From Lentzea albidocapillata subsp. violacea (GTDB taxonomy: Bacteria; Actinomycetota; Actinomycetes; Mycobacteriales; Pseudonocardiaceae), in assembly GCF_900100275.1 (NCBI RefSeq), contig NZ_FNET01000018.1, positions 1 to 64,000 on the forward strand: 64,000 nt of DNA, given 5' to 3'. How positions within the stretch are numbered: position 1 is the first letter of the stretch; the number at the start of each line of letters is the position of its first letter. The notes beneath the pieces were generated by a model that was given only the letters and a program-made list of their open reading frames with translations, was not told where the DNA came from and did no database searches. Both the position numbers and the translations under genes were made by a program. Shown here piece after piece: positions 1 through 8,075 of the stretch.

Positions 1-430
1 CGCTGACGGCACGGTGATCGGCGAGTTGCATCGCCAGCACCGTGCCGCCGAGTTCAAGAAGTTCCTGATCACGATCGACAAGACCGTGCCCGCCGAGTTG
101 GACGTGCATCTGGTCTGTGACAACTACGGCACGCACAAGACCCCGGCGATCAAAGCCTGGCTGGCCAAACATTCCCGGTTCCACATGCACTTCACCCCGA
201 CCGGATCATCGTGGATCAACCAGGTCGAACGCTGGTTCGGATTCCTCACCGACCAGATGATCACCCGCGGCACCCACCGCAGCGTCCAGGCGCTGGAAAA
301 GGACATCCGCGCCTGGATCGCCGACTGGAACACCCACCCACGGCCCTTCATCTGGACCAAGACCGCCGAAGAGATCCTCGAGTCACTCGCCCGCTTTTGC
401 AGGCGGATTTCCGGCGCAGGACACTAGCTC
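1..430 (+). mobile_element. Right end of an IS630-type insertion sequence
   Basis: The transposase fragment runs to the very edge of the neighbouring lysG gene, so the element's right terminus must lie at about 420-433. The junction reads CAGGACACTAGCTCCTAG. IS630/Tc1-type elements insert at TA, often within CTAG, and the second CTAG here doubles as the lysG stop codon. The exact terminal inverted repeat cannot be fixed because the left end is outside the window. Confidence 0.55.
2..427 (+). CDS. IS630-family transposase, C-terminal part (5' end outside window)
   Basis: This is the C-terminal 141 residues of a DDE transposase that cuts and joins an IS630-type element; its start lies before the window. 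The block VCDNYGTHKT carries the second catalytic Asp, and FTPTGSSWINQVERWF carries the final Glu followed by the Trp-Phe typical of IS630/DDE_3 proteins. The frame is open from base 2 to a TAG at 425-427. It stops three bases before the stop codon of the neighbouring lysR-type gene on the other strand. The fold assignment is firm; whether the full element is intact cannot be seen. Confidence 0.9.
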   Translation, partial: ADGTVIGELHRQHRAAEFKKFLITIDKTVPAELDVHLVCDNYGTHKTPAIKAWLAKHSRFHMHFTPTGSSWINQVERWFGFLTDQMITRGTHRSVQALEKDIRAWIADWNTHPRPFIWTKTAEEILESLARFCRRISGAGH

Positions 431-1288
431 CTAGCGCAGCGCGACGCCTGCCTCGGCCGCGACCGCCTCGGCCACCGCGGTCAGCGCCGGCGAGTCGAGC
501 TTCCACTGCTGCCAGTACAGCGGCACCGAGATCGTGCGGCCCGGCGCGAGGTCGACGAGGCCGTCCTGGAGTTGTTGCGGCGGCACCATTCCCCAGCCGA
601 GGCCGGCCACGATCGCCCGCACGTACACCTCGGACGACGGCACGTAGTGGCGGTGTTCCGAGGCGCCGCGGCCACGGGTCAGCGTGCGCACGAAGCGGTC
701 CTGCAGGTCGTCGTTGCGATCGAACACGACGACCGGCGCGTCCGGCAGCCACGACTTCGGCAGGCCGTTCCGGTATCGCTCCACAAAGGACTCCGAAGCC
801 ATTGCCGCATAACGGATCTCGCCCAGCTTGGTCACCGAGCAGCCCGCCACCGGCTCACGCGAGGACGTCACCGCCGCCATCACCAGACCCTGCCGCAGCA
901 ACGCCGTCGTGTGGTCCTGGTCCTCGCGGTGCAGGTCGAACGAGATCCTGAGCGACGACGGAACCCGTTGCAGGGCGGGCAGGAACCACGTGGCGAGCGA
1001 GTCGGCGTTCACCGCGATCGGCACCCGCACGACCGCGTCCTCGCCGAGCGCCGCGTCGAGGTCCTGGTCCAGGGCGAGCAGTTGCCGACCGTAGCGGACG
1101 ATCACCTCACCCGACGGCGTCAGCCGGACCGGGCGCGCCCGCACCAGCAGCACGCGGCCCGTTCGTTGTTCCAGCGCTTTGACGCGTTGCGAGACAGCGG
1201 AAGGCGTGACGTGCAGCGCGGCGGCGGCCGCGTCGAACGTGCCCGCGTCGACGACCGCGAGCAGCGTCCGCACCAGGTCCAGATCCAT
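431..1288 (-). CDS. lysG: LysR-family regulator of an amino-acid exporter (LysG/ArgP type)
   Basis: A LysR-type activator of 285 residues, start ATG at 1288. An N-terminal winged helix-turn-helix (about residues 17-40, with TPSAVSQRVKALE) is followed by an effector-binding domain. It diverges from a LysE-type exporter across 60 bases, the arrangement seen for LysG/LysE in Corynebacterium, where the regulator senses basic amino acids and activates export. A longer frame reaches 1456 but would run into the exporter gene and lacks LysR similarity. The 3' end abuts an IS630 element, so the last residues and stop could have been altered by the insertion. The ligand (Lys, Arg or another) is inferred from context only. 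Confidence 0.85.
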   Translation of the reverse strand: MDLDLVRTLLAVVDAGTFDAAAAALHVTPSAVSQRVKALEQRTGRVLLVRARPVRLTPSGEVIVRYGRQLLALDQDLDAALGEDAVVRVPIAVNADSLATWFLPALQRVPSSLRISFDLHREDQDHTTALLRQGLVMAAVTSSREPVAGCSVTKLGEIRYAAMASESFVERYRNGLPKSWLPDAPVVVFDRNDDLQDRFVRTLTRGRGASEHRHYVPSSEVYVRAIVAGLGWGMVPPQQLQDGLVDLAPGRTISVPLYWQQWKLDSPALTAVAEAVAAEAGVALR

Positions 1289-1295
1289 CACAGCC

Positions 1296-1321
1296 GCTAA
1301 TGGTACGTAAGAATCTTTAGC
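1296..1321. promoter_or_regulatory. Divergent lysG/lysE control region with a dyad
   Basis: The 60-base divergent gap contains the inverted repeat GCTAA-16 bases-TTAGC at 1296-1321. It is a plausible LysR-type operator for the flanking regulator, since such proteins bind dyads between divergent genes. No binding data can be inferred. Confidence 0.35.
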
Positions 1322-1348
1322 TGGTCTCATCAAGACCGCGTAAATACC

Positions 1349-1936
1349 GTGGAACGCGTGACAGACCTGCTGCTCGGCTTCGGCACCATGATGACCCTGA
1401 TCGTCGCGATCGGCGCGCAGAACGCTTTCGTGCTCCGCCAAGGACTTCGCCGGCACGCGGTCGCGAAGGTCGTCGCCGTGTGCGCACTATCGGACGCGAT
1501 CCTGGTCGCGGTGGGCGTCGCCGGGTTCGGCGTGATCGTGAAGAAGTTTCCGCAGGCGATCACGGTCGCGGCAGTTGTGGGCGGCATTTTCCTGCTGGGA
1601 TATGGGTTTCTGGCGGCGCGCAGGGCGTTCAGGCCGTCGGCGCTGAACGCCGGAACGGAGACGAACAGCCGGCCCGTGCTGACGGCGCTCGCGCTGACGT
1701 GGCTCAACCCGCACGTCTACCTCGACACGCTGCTGCTGCTCGGCTCGATCGCGGCCGGCCGGTGGCTGTTCGGGATCGGCGCGGTGACGGCGAGCATCAC
1801 CTGGTTCGTCGCGCTCGGGTTCGGCGCGCGGCTGCTCAGCCCACTGTTCGCGAAGCCCCGCGCGTGGCGGGTGCTGGACGGCCTGATCGCCGCCGTGATG
1901 ATCACTCTCGGGGCGACCCTGATCGCCGGGTCATGA
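1349..1936 (+). CDS. lysE: LysE/ArgO-family amino-acid exporter
   Basis: A hydrophobic inner-membrane protein of 195 residues matching the LysE/ArgO family, which exports basic amino acids by proton antiport. The N-terminal stretch TLIVAIGAQNAFVLRQGL is the family signature, and a second family block, LTWLNPHVYLDT, lies near residue 115. About six membrane segments are visible. The start taken is GTG 1349; GTG 1358 is an alternative. It is transcribed divergently from the LysR-type gene, which probably activates it when intracellular lysine or arginine is high. Substrate choice is inference. Confidence 0.88.
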   Translation: MERVTDLLLGFGTMMTLIVAIGAQNAFVLRQGLRRHAVAKVVAVCALSDAILVAVGVAGFGVIVKKFPQAITVAAVVGGIFLLGYGFLAARRAFRPSALNAGTETNSRPVLTALALTWLNPHVYLDTLLLLGSIAAGRWLFGIGAVTASITWFVALGFGARLLSPLFAKPRAWRVLDGLIAAVMITLGATLIAGS

Positions 1937-2099
1937 TCATCACCAGCACCGCCGCGACCGCCAGGACACCGCTCGTCACGGGCGCCGCCGTCCCGGCGAA
2001 AAGGGACGCCGAAGCGAGGCCCGCACTGACCAGAGCACCGATGACGACCCGAGGCCGAAGATCACCCACGTTCTCGACCCTAACCCACGACACGCGCAT
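1902..2099 (-). CDS. Small two-helix membrane protein, unknown
   Basis: A possible 65-residue protein starting at ATG 2099, with two hydrophobic stretches (about residues 17-38 and 42-57) and a basic C-terminus. Its 3' end overlaps the exporter gene by 35 bases on the opposite strand. I recognise no family, and there is no strong ribosome-binding site. It could be a spurious frame, although the membrane pattern and the lack of any other gene in 1937-2170 argue mildly for it. Confidence 0.4.
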   Translation of the reverse strand: MRVSWVRVENVGDLRPRVVIGALVSAGLASASLFAGTAAPVTSGVLAVAAVLVMIMTRRSGSPRE

Positions 2100-2169
2100 G
2101 TTGGGTGGTGATCCAGGCCCCACCACCACATGTAGTATCTGCCGCGCTAGTGGTTCACCGGCTCGGCTC

Positions 2170-2332
2170 AACCGGGCCGGTGAGGCAAGAGGGAACCCGG
2201 TGGGAATCCGGGACTGCCCCGCAGCGGTGAGTGGGAACGAAAGCCGTCAACGAAGCACTGGGTCGCGAGACCTGGGAAGCGACGGCCGGTAGGCGCGAGA
2301 GGGACGCCCACGAGTCCGAAAACCTGCCATTG
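2170..2332 (+). promoter_or_regulatory. Cobalamin (adenosylcobalamin) riboswitch
   Basis: The stretch from GGCCGGTGAGGCAAGAGGGAA through GGGAATCCGGGACTGCCCC to GAGTCCGAAAACCTGCC has the conserved blocks of the B12 riboswitch in the right order, with the B12 box and closing stem at 2311-2328. It lies in the leader of the ribonucleotide reductase operon. In Streptomyces a B12 riboswitch represses the oxygen-dependent class I reductase when coenzyme B12 can support the B12-dependent class II enzyme, and the same logic is likely here. Exact ends are approximate. Confidence 0.93.
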
Positions 2333-2334
2333 GT

Positions 2335-2418
2335 GTGCGCGCAAGCCTGCGCGCACGACACGGTGCCCCGAGGGAGGGCGGCTGTGTGCACCAGTGGTGT
2401 GTCTGCTGGCGCGCGCAC
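2335..2418 (+). promoter_or_regulatory. Riboswitch expression platform with alternative hairpins
   Basis: Just after the aptamer, GTGCGCGC (2335-2342) can pair perfectly with GCGCGCAC at 2349-2356 to form a tight hairpin with a 6-base loop. The same 8-mer GCGCGCAC recurs at 2411-2418, so the left arm could instead pair across the leader. These mutually exclusive pairings look like an on/off switch acting on elongation or on access to the nrdA start at 2452. No U-run follows the first hairpin. Confidence 0.5.
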
Positions 2419-2451
2419 GCATTTCCTCGGGCAGATCTCGGAGGAGAGAGC

Positions 2452-4824
2452 GTGCCCGACCGCCCAACCCCATTGGATCGCCTGTCCGGGGTCGTCAACG
2501 AAGCCTGCGCCGACCTGCCCAACGCGTCGGCCGAGGCGGTTCTGGCCGAGACCAAACGCAACCTCTACGACGGCATCACCGACGCGGAACTCGCGCTAGC
2601 GCCGATCATGGCCGCCCGCACGATGGTCGAGCACGACCCGGACTACTCCTACGTCAGCGCCCGGCTGCTGCTGGACAAGCTCCGCACCGAGGCCTGCGGA
2701 GTCCCCCTGTCACACGCCGAGATGACCGAGCGCTACCCGGAGTACTTCGCTCAGTTCGTCCGTTCCGGCATCGAGTTCGGCCAGCTCGACCCGCGCCTCG
2801 CCGACTTCGACCTGGCCCGCCTCGGCGCCGCGCTCGACGCCTCCCGCGACCTGAACTTCCAGTTCCTGGGCATGCAGACGCTCTACGACCGCTACTTCCT
2901 GCACCACGACGACCGCCGCTACGAGCTGCCGCAGGCGTTCTTCATGCGCGTCTCGATGGGCCTCGCCCTCGAAGAGGACGACAGGAACGCCCGCGCGATC
3001 GAGTTCTACGAGCTCCTGTCGAGCTTCGACTTCCTGTGCTCGACGCCGACCCTGTTCAACTCGGGCACCACGCGCCCGCAGCTCTCGTCGTGCTTCCTCA
3101 CCACCGTGGACGACGACCTCGCCGCCATCTTCCACGGCATCAGCAACAACGCGCTGCTCTCCAAGTTCGCCGGCGGTCTGGGCAACGACTGGACCCCGGT
3201 GCGTGGCATCGGGGCGCACATCAAGGGGACCAACGGCAAGTCTCAGGGTGTTGTGCCGTTCCTCAAGATCGCGAACGACACCGCGGTAGCCGTGAATCAG
3301 GGAGGAAAGCGGAAGGGCGCTGTCTGCGCCTACCTGGAGACCTGGCACATCGACGTCGAGGAGTTCCTCGACCTGCGCAAGAACACCGGCGACGAACGCC
3401 GCCGCACGCACGACATGAACACCGCGAACTGGGTGCCGGACGAGTTCCTCCGCCGTGTGCGCGCGAACGGCCAGTGGACGCTGTTCTCCCCCGACGAGGT
3501 GCCGGACCTGCACGACGCGTTCGGCAGCGAGTTCGCGGAGAAGTACCGCACGTACGAGGAGATGGCCGACAGCGGCGAGATCAAGGTCTTCCGCCGCGTG
3601 CAGGCCGTCGACCTGTGGCGGCGCATGCTGACCATGCTGTTCGAGACCGGTCACCCGTGGGTCACGTTCAAGGACCCGTGCAACCTGCGTTCGCCGCAGC
3701 AGCACAGCGGTGTCGTGCACTCGTCCAACCTGTGCACCGAGATCACCCTGAACACCACGATCGACGAGGTCGCGGTCTGCAACCTGGGGTCGGTCAACCT
3801 CGCGCGGCACGTCACGGCCGCGGGCATCGACCACGCGCGGCTCGAGAAGACCGTGCGTACCGCGGTGCGCATGCTCGACAACGTGATCGACGTGAACTAC
3901 TACACGATCCCGGAAGCCAGGAACTCCAACCTGAGGCACCGGCCGGTCGGCCTGGGCCTGATGGGTTTCCAGGACGCGCTGTTCACGCTCGGCACGCCGA
4001 TGGCGTCGAAGGAGGCCGTCGAGTTCGCCGACCGTTCCATGGAGGAGATCAGCTACTACGCGATCTCCGCGAGTGCTGAGCTGGCACGGGAACGCGGCGC
4101 CTACGGGTCGTTCGAGGGGTCGCTGTGGTCGCAGGGCGTCCTGCCGGTCGACTCGCTGGAGATCCTGGCCGCGACCCGCGCCGAGGGTGAGCTGGAGGTC
4201 GACCGCTCGTCCACATTGGACTGGGAGCCGGTCAGGGAGATGGCCCGCAAGGGCATGCGCAACTCGAACGTCATGGCGATCGCGCCGACCGCGACCATCG
4301 CGAACATCGCCGGTGTGAACCAGTCGATCGAACCGTTGTACCGCAACCTGTACGTGAAGTCGAACATGTCCGGCGACTTCACCGTGATCAACCCCGACCT
4401 GGTGCGGGCGCTCAAGCAGCGCAGGCTGTGGGACGAGCGGATGGTCTCGGACCTCAAGCTGCACGACGGCAGCCTCGGCGCGATCGACCGGGTGCCGCCG
4501 TACCTGAAGGCCCTGTACGCCACGGCGTTCGAGGTCGGCAGCTCGTGGCTGATCGAGGCCGGTGCACGCAGGCAGAAGTGGATCGACCAGGCGCAGTCGC
4601 TGAACCTGTACCTCTCCCAGCCGAGCGGCCGCAAGCTCGACGAGCTCTACCAGCTGGCGTGGCTGCGCGGCCTCAAGACGACGTACTACCTGCGCACCCA
4701 GAGCGCGACGCACGTGGAGAAGTCCACGTTGCAGGGCACCGACGGCAAGCTCAACGCCGTCTCCCCCGTCGCCGTGGACCCGAACTGCTCCATCACCGAC
4801 CCCGACTGCGAGGCCTGCCAGTAA
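2452..4824 (+). CDS. nrdA: Ribonucleoside-diphosphate reductase, large (alpha) subunit
   Basis: Catalytic subunit of a class I ribonucleotide reductase, which reduces ribonucleoside diphosphates to deoxy forms for DNA synthesis. The start is GTG 2452 behind GGAGGAG; an upstream in-frame extension lies inside the riboswitch leader and is rejected. The 790-residue protein has the redox Cys214 (SSCFLT), the active-site block NLCTEI (Asn426, Cys428, Glu430), Cys443, the radical-path pair Tyr745-Tyr746 and a C-terminal cysteine tail (CSITDPDCEAC). Only the second half of an ATP-cone is evident at the N-terminus, so overall activity control by dATP may be lost (inference). It overlaps nrdB by one base (TAATG). 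Confidence 0.97.
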   Translation: MPDRPTPLDRLSGVVNEACADLPNASAEAVLAETKRNLYDGITDAELALAPIMAARTMVEHDPDYSYVSARLLLDKLRTEACGVPLSHAEMTERYPEYFAQFVRSGIEFGQLDPRLADFDLARLGAALDASRDLNFQFLGMQTLYDRYFLHHDDRRYELPQAFFMRVSMGLALEEDDRNARAIEFYELLSSFDFLCSTPTLFNSGTTRPQLSSCFLTTVDDDLAAIFHGISNNALLSKFAGGLGNDWTPVRGIGAHIKGTNGKSQGVVPFLKIANDTAVAVNQGGKRKGAVCAYLETWHIDVEEFLDLRKNTGDERRRTHDMNTANWVPDEFLRRVRANGQWTLFSPDEVPDLHDAFGSEFAEKYRTYEEMADSGEIKVFRRVQAVDLWRRMLTMLFETGHPWVTFKDPCNLRSPQQHSGVVHSSNLCTEITLNTTIDEVAVCNLGSVNLARHVTAAGIDHARLEKTVRTAVRMLDNVIDVNYYTIPEARNSNLRHRPVGLGLMGFQDALFTLGTPMASKEAVEFADRSMEEISYYAISASAELARERGAYGSFEGSLWSQGVLPVDSLEILAATRAEGELEVDRSSTLDWEPVREMARKGMRNSNVMAIAPTATIANIAGVNQSIEPLYRNLYVKSNMSGDFTVINPDLVRALKQRRLWDERMVSDLKLHDGSLGAIDRVPPYLKALYATAFEVGSSWLIEAGARRQKWIDQAQSLNLYLSQPSGRKLDELYQLAWLRGLKTTYYLRTQSATHVEKSTLQGTDGKLNAVSPVAVDPNCSITDPDCEACQ

Positions 4825-5861
4825 TGAGCGACATCGAAGCCGGTGCGGCACGCGTGAGCGTCGACGACAAGGCGATGATCAACTGCCGCGCCGACGTCAA
4901 CCAGCTGCTGCCGCTGAAGTACCACTGGGCGTGGGAGAAGTACCTGGCCGGCTGCAACAACGCGTGGATGCCGACCGAGGTCTCCATGCAGGCCGACATC
5001 GGCCTGTGGAAGTCTAAAAACGGCCTGACCGACGACGAACGCCTGATGATCAAGCGCAACCTGGGCTTCTTCGCGACCAGCGAGTCGTTGGTGGCCAACA
5101 ACATCGTGCTCGCGGTGTACCGCCACCTCACGAACCCGGAGTGCCGCCAGTACCTGCTGCGCCAGGCTTTCGAGGAGGCCGTGCACACCCACACGTTCCA
5201 GTACATCTGCGAGTCGCTCGGCCTCGACGACGGCGAGCTGTTCAACATGTACCGCGAGATCCCGTCCATCACGGACAAGGCCGCGTGGGCACTGCAGTTC
5301 ACGCAGCACCTGGAGGACCCGGAGTTCAGGACCGGCACACCCGAGACGGACCAGGCGTTCCTCAAGGACCTCGTGGCGTTCTACGTGGTCTTCGAGGGCA
5401 TGTGGTTCTACACCGGCTTCGCGCAGATCCTGTCGCTCGGCCGCCGCAACAAGATGGTCGGCATCGCCGAGCAGTACCAGTACATCCTGCGCGACGAGTC
5501 GATCCACCTGAACTTCGGCATCGACGCGATCAACCAGATCAAGATCGAGAACCCGCACCTGTGGAACGACGTGTTCCAGAAGGAGGTGCGGACCATGCTC
5601 GCGGAGGGCTGCGAGCTGGAGATCGCCTACGGCCGCGACACCATGCCGAACGGCATCCTCGGCCTCAACGCCGAGCTGTGCGAGCAGTACATGCAGTTCA
5701 TCACGAACCGCCGGTGCGCACAGCTCGGCCTGGAGCCGGTGTGGGAGCCGGCCGAGAACCCGTTCCCGTGGATGTCGGAGATGATGGATCTGAAGAAGGA
5801 GAAGAACTTCTTCGAGACCCGGGTCATCGAGTACCAGAACGGTGGATCACTGGAGTGGTGA
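4824..5861 (+). CDS. nrdB: Ribonucleotide reductase small (beta) subunit, class Ic-like (Phe at radical-Tyr site)
   Basis: Ferritin-like radical subunit of 345 residues that generates the oxidant used by NrdA. Metal ligands appear as Glu87, Glu118, His121, Glu191, Glu225 and His228. The residue four after His121, which is the radical Tyr in E. coli R2, is Phe125. Each of these positions is exactly two lower than its counterpart in the Chlamydia trachomatis R2 (Glu89, Glu120, His123, Phe127, Glu193, Glu227, His230), the prototype class Ic subunit with a Mn/Fe cofactor. A C-terminal Tyr (IEYQNGG) remains for radical transfer. It is co-transcribed with nrdA under the B12 riboswitch; no nrdS regulator follows. 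Confidence 0.96.
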   Translation: MSDIEAGAARVSVDDKAMINCRADVNQLLPLKYHWAWEKYLAGCNNAWMPTEVSMQADIGLWKSKNGLTDDERLMIKRNLGFFATSESLVANNIVLAVYRHLTNPECRQYLLRQAFEEAVHTHTFQYICESLGLDDGELFNMYREIPSITDKAAWALQFTQHLEDPEFRTGTPETDQAFLKDLVAFYVVFEGMWFYTGFAQILSLGRRNKMVGIAEQYQYILRDESIHLNFGIDAINQIKIENPHLWNDVFQKEVRTMLAEGCELEIAYGRDTMPNGILGLNAELCEQYMQFITNRRCAQLGLEPVWEPAENPFPWMSEMMDLKKEKNFFETRVIEYQNGGSLEW

Positions 5862-6440
5862 GCCGAGCCGCACCGCTTTAGGAAGCCCGGCCCGGTCCGC
5901 GACCGGCCACGCCAGCGGATCGGGCCCCAGCTCCACCAGCGCGGCGACCTGCAGCCGCGACCACGGCGAGATCGCGCGCGTGCCGTCGAGCACGCTCGAA
6001 GCGAACTCGCTCCACGGAACCCGCTCGGTCGAGTCGACCTCGTCCGGGTTGGGGACCGGCTCGTCGTCGGAGAGCACGCGGAACACCGGGCACATCTCGT
6101 TCTCGACGACGCCGTCCATCTCGGCGCGGTAGCGGAAGGCCGGCAGCAGCAGTTCGGGTTCGGAGACCTTCATGCCGAGCTCGTCGCGCAGGCGCCGGAG
6201 GACGGCCTGGGCCATGTCCTCCTCCGGGAGGGGGTGGCCGCAGCAGGTGTTCGTCCACAGGCCGGGGAACGTCTTCTTGTGCAGTGCCCGGCGGGTGAGC
6301 ACGGTGTTGCCCGCCGAGTCGAAGACGTAGCTGGAGAACGCGAGGTGCAGCGGGGTATCCGCGTGGTGCACCACTGCCTTGTCCTCGACGCCGATGGCCG
6401 AACCGTCCTCGGCCAGGAGGACCACCTGTTCCACAGTCAC
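5847..6440 (-). CDS. idi: Isopentenyl-diphosphate delta-isomerase, type I
   Basis: A Nudix-fold enzyme of about 197 residues that interconverts isopentenyl and dimethylallyl diphosphate in isoprenoid synthesis. Visible signatures are ADTPLHLAFSSYVF, the active-site Cys block NTCCGHP, and RAEMDGVVENEMCPVF with the catalytic Glu. Several in-frame GTG codons (6449, 6446, 6440, 6434) could start it; 6440 fits family length and no clear ribosome site decides. It converges on nrdB with a 15-base 3' overlap. No mevalonate or MEP pathway genes are nearby. Confidence 0.93.
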   Translation of the reverse strand: MTVEQVVLLAEDGSAIGVEDKAVVHHADTPLHLAFSSYVFDSAGNTVLTRRALHKKTFPGLWTNTCCGHPLPEEDMAQAVLRRLRDELGMKVSEPELLLPAFRYRAEMDGVVENEMCPVFRVLSDDEPVPNPDEVDSTERVPWSEFASSVLDGTRAISPWSRLQVAALVELGPDPLAWPVADRAGLPKAVRLGSPLQ

Positions 6441-6545
6441 GGGCACCACGTAATCACACGCGGGCCAAGATCGGGAACCGCGCGGTCGGGTGAGCTTGAG
6501 CGGGGAGATAGCCGGACCATAGGTGTCGCAGGTCACTCTGGGGGC

Positions 6546-6734
6546 ATGACTTCCCCGTTCGCACAGGCTCACACCATGTTCCTGGTGCTGGTCAGCCCGA
6601 CGGGCCAGTACTCGATCTGGCCCGCGGTGCTGCAGGTGCCCGCCGGCTGGCAGGTCGTCCACGGAGTCGCGTCCAGGCAGTCCTGTGCGGACTACGTGGA
6701 CGCGCTCCGGTTCGACGTGCCGATGGCGGCCTAA
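6546..6734 (+). CDS. MbtH-family protein, orphan
   Basis: A 62-residue MbtH-like protein. MbtH proteins bind and activate adenylation domains of non-ribosomal peptide synthetases. The core FLVLVSPTGQYSIWP, VPAGWQVVHG and RQSCADYV fits the family; the third conserved Trp and the D-x-RP tail are missing (ALRFDVPMAA). No synthetase or siderophore gene lies within this window, so it would have to serve an NRPS elsewhere. The start is ATG 6546 just behind GGGGGC. Confidence 0.9.
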   Translation: MTSPFAQAHTMFLVLVSPTGQYSIWPAVLQVPAGWQVVHGVASRQSCADYVDALRFDVPMAA

Positions 6735-6747
6735 CGAAGTTCCACCA

Positions 6748-8040
6748 CTAGAGCAATGCGATGTGCCCGTGCGAAGAGGCACCGCCGTGCTCGTTGTTCC
6801 CCGCGTACGAGGCCGTGAAGCCTTGCAGCAGCGTGGAGAGACCGACCAGCAGTGACACGTGCGCGTCACAGGTGGCCTTGCCGGACGAGTTGGTCGTCGC
6901 GGTGCAGAGCGGGTTGCCCTTCACCGTGCGGAAGACGACCTGCTGGCCGGCGATCGGCACCCCGGTGTGCTTGTCGGTCAGCGTCGCGTCGAGCGAGCGG
7001 ACCGTGAAACCGAGGAGCCGCAACTGCAGCTGGGCGGACCCTGCTACGAGCTTCGACGTGGCGGGCGGCACGAAGCTGATCGCGATGCCCACCGGGCGCT
7101 GGCCCACGGCGATGGTGCCGGTGACCGTGTTCGACGCCGTGTCGATGATCGACACCGTGTTGCTGTTGAAGTTCGTGACGTAGGCGCTGGCGCCGTCCGG
7201 CGTGAGAGCCACGCTGATCGGGCGGTCGCCGACGAAGATCTTCTGCAGTTCGGTCATCGTCGTGAGGTCCACGACGGACACCGAGTCGAACTCGCTGTTC
7301 GTCACGTACGCGCGGGTTCCGTTGGGCGTCAACGCGATGCCGTGCGGCGTGAAGCCGACGGAGGCGGTGCCGACGACGGTGCGCGAGGCGACGTCGATGG
7401 CGGAGACGCTGTCCGAACCCTTGTTGACCACGTACATCCGCTTGCCGTCCGCGGAGGCCGCGATGGCGGTCGCCGCGTTGCCGACGCCGATCGTGGCGAC
7501 GACGGTGTTGGACGTCGTGTCGATGACCGAGACCTTGCCCGGCCCTGGGACGTCGTGCGTGACGTAGACGGCCGAACCGTCCTTGGTGACGACGACGCCG
7601 TCGGCGTTCGAGCCGACCGTGACGGTCGCGGTGACCGTCAGCGTGGCCGTGTCGACCACGGACACCGTGCCGTCCAGATAGTTGGTGACGTAGACGAAGC
7701 CGCCGCCGGGGGCGACCGCGACGCCCGCCGGGTGGGTCCCGACGGGAACGGACCTGTCGACCGTGTTGGTCGGCGTGTCGATGACGGTCAGTGTGTTCTG
7801 CACGGAGTTCGTCACGTAGCCACGGGTCCCGTCGAACGCGACCGCCGCCATGTACGGCGAACTGCCACCGCCGTCGGTGATCGTCGTGGACACCGCGTTC
7901 GTGGCCGTGTCGATCACCGACACCCCGCCGCCGTTGTTGGCGACGTAACCCAGAACCCGGCCGGCGGGTGCCGCGTGGGCCGGGGTCACCACCAGTGCCG
8001 AGGTGACGGCGACAGCCATCACCAGTGGACGCAACCGCAT
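6748..8040 (-). CDS. Secreted YVTN-family beta-propeller protein
   Basis: A 430-residue exported protein. ATG 8040 is preceded by AGGAGG at 8 bases; a TTG six bases upstream is less likely. A signal peptide ends near AHAAPA. About seven 42-residue repeats follow, each with a YVTN-type strand and a VSVIDTATNTV-type strand, forming a YVTN/surface-layer beta-propeller. The last hundred residues form an Ig-like domain (LDATLTDKHTGVPIAGQQVVF) with two Cys. Such proteins are extracellular and often of unknown role. It converges with the mbtH-like gene. Confidence 0.9.
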   Translation of the reverse strand: MRLRPLVMAVAVTSALVVTPAHAAPAGRVLGYVANNGGGVSVIDTATNAVSTTITDGGGSSPYMAAVAFDGTRGYVTNSVQNTLTVIDTPTNTVDRSVPVGTHPAGVAVAPGGGFVYVTNYLDGTVSVVDTATLTVTATVTVGSNADGVVVTKDGSAVYVTHDVPGPGKVSVIDTTSNTVVATIGVGNAATAIAASADGKRMYVVNKGSDSVSAIDVASRTVVGTASVGFTPHGIALTPNGTRAYVTNSEFDSVSVVDLTTMTELQKIFVGDRPISVALTPDGASAYVTNFNSNTVSIIDTASNTVTGTIAVGQRPVGIAISFVPPATSKLVAGSAQLQLRLLGFTVRSLDATLTDKHTGVPIAGQQVVFRTVKGNPLCTATTNSSGKATCDAHVSLLVGLSTLLQGFTASYAGNNEHGGASSHGHIALL

Positions 8041-8075
8041 GTTCAATGCCTCCTGGCGCGAGTCATCCCGACCCT

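Noticed and set aside
431..1456. Longer lysG start at 1456
   Set aside because: It would overlap the exporter start and add 56 residues unlike any LysR protein.
2104..2138. NrdR box upstream of the riboswitch (CACATGTAGTAT) and the GGTGGTG/CACCACC dyad
   Set aside because: Only a single imperfect match is seen, without the usual pair of NrdR boxes; the dyad may be coincidental.
2710..4851. A 713-codon frame on the minus strand opposite nrdA
   Set aside because: It is an antisense shadow of a clear NrdA gene with no recognisable domain.
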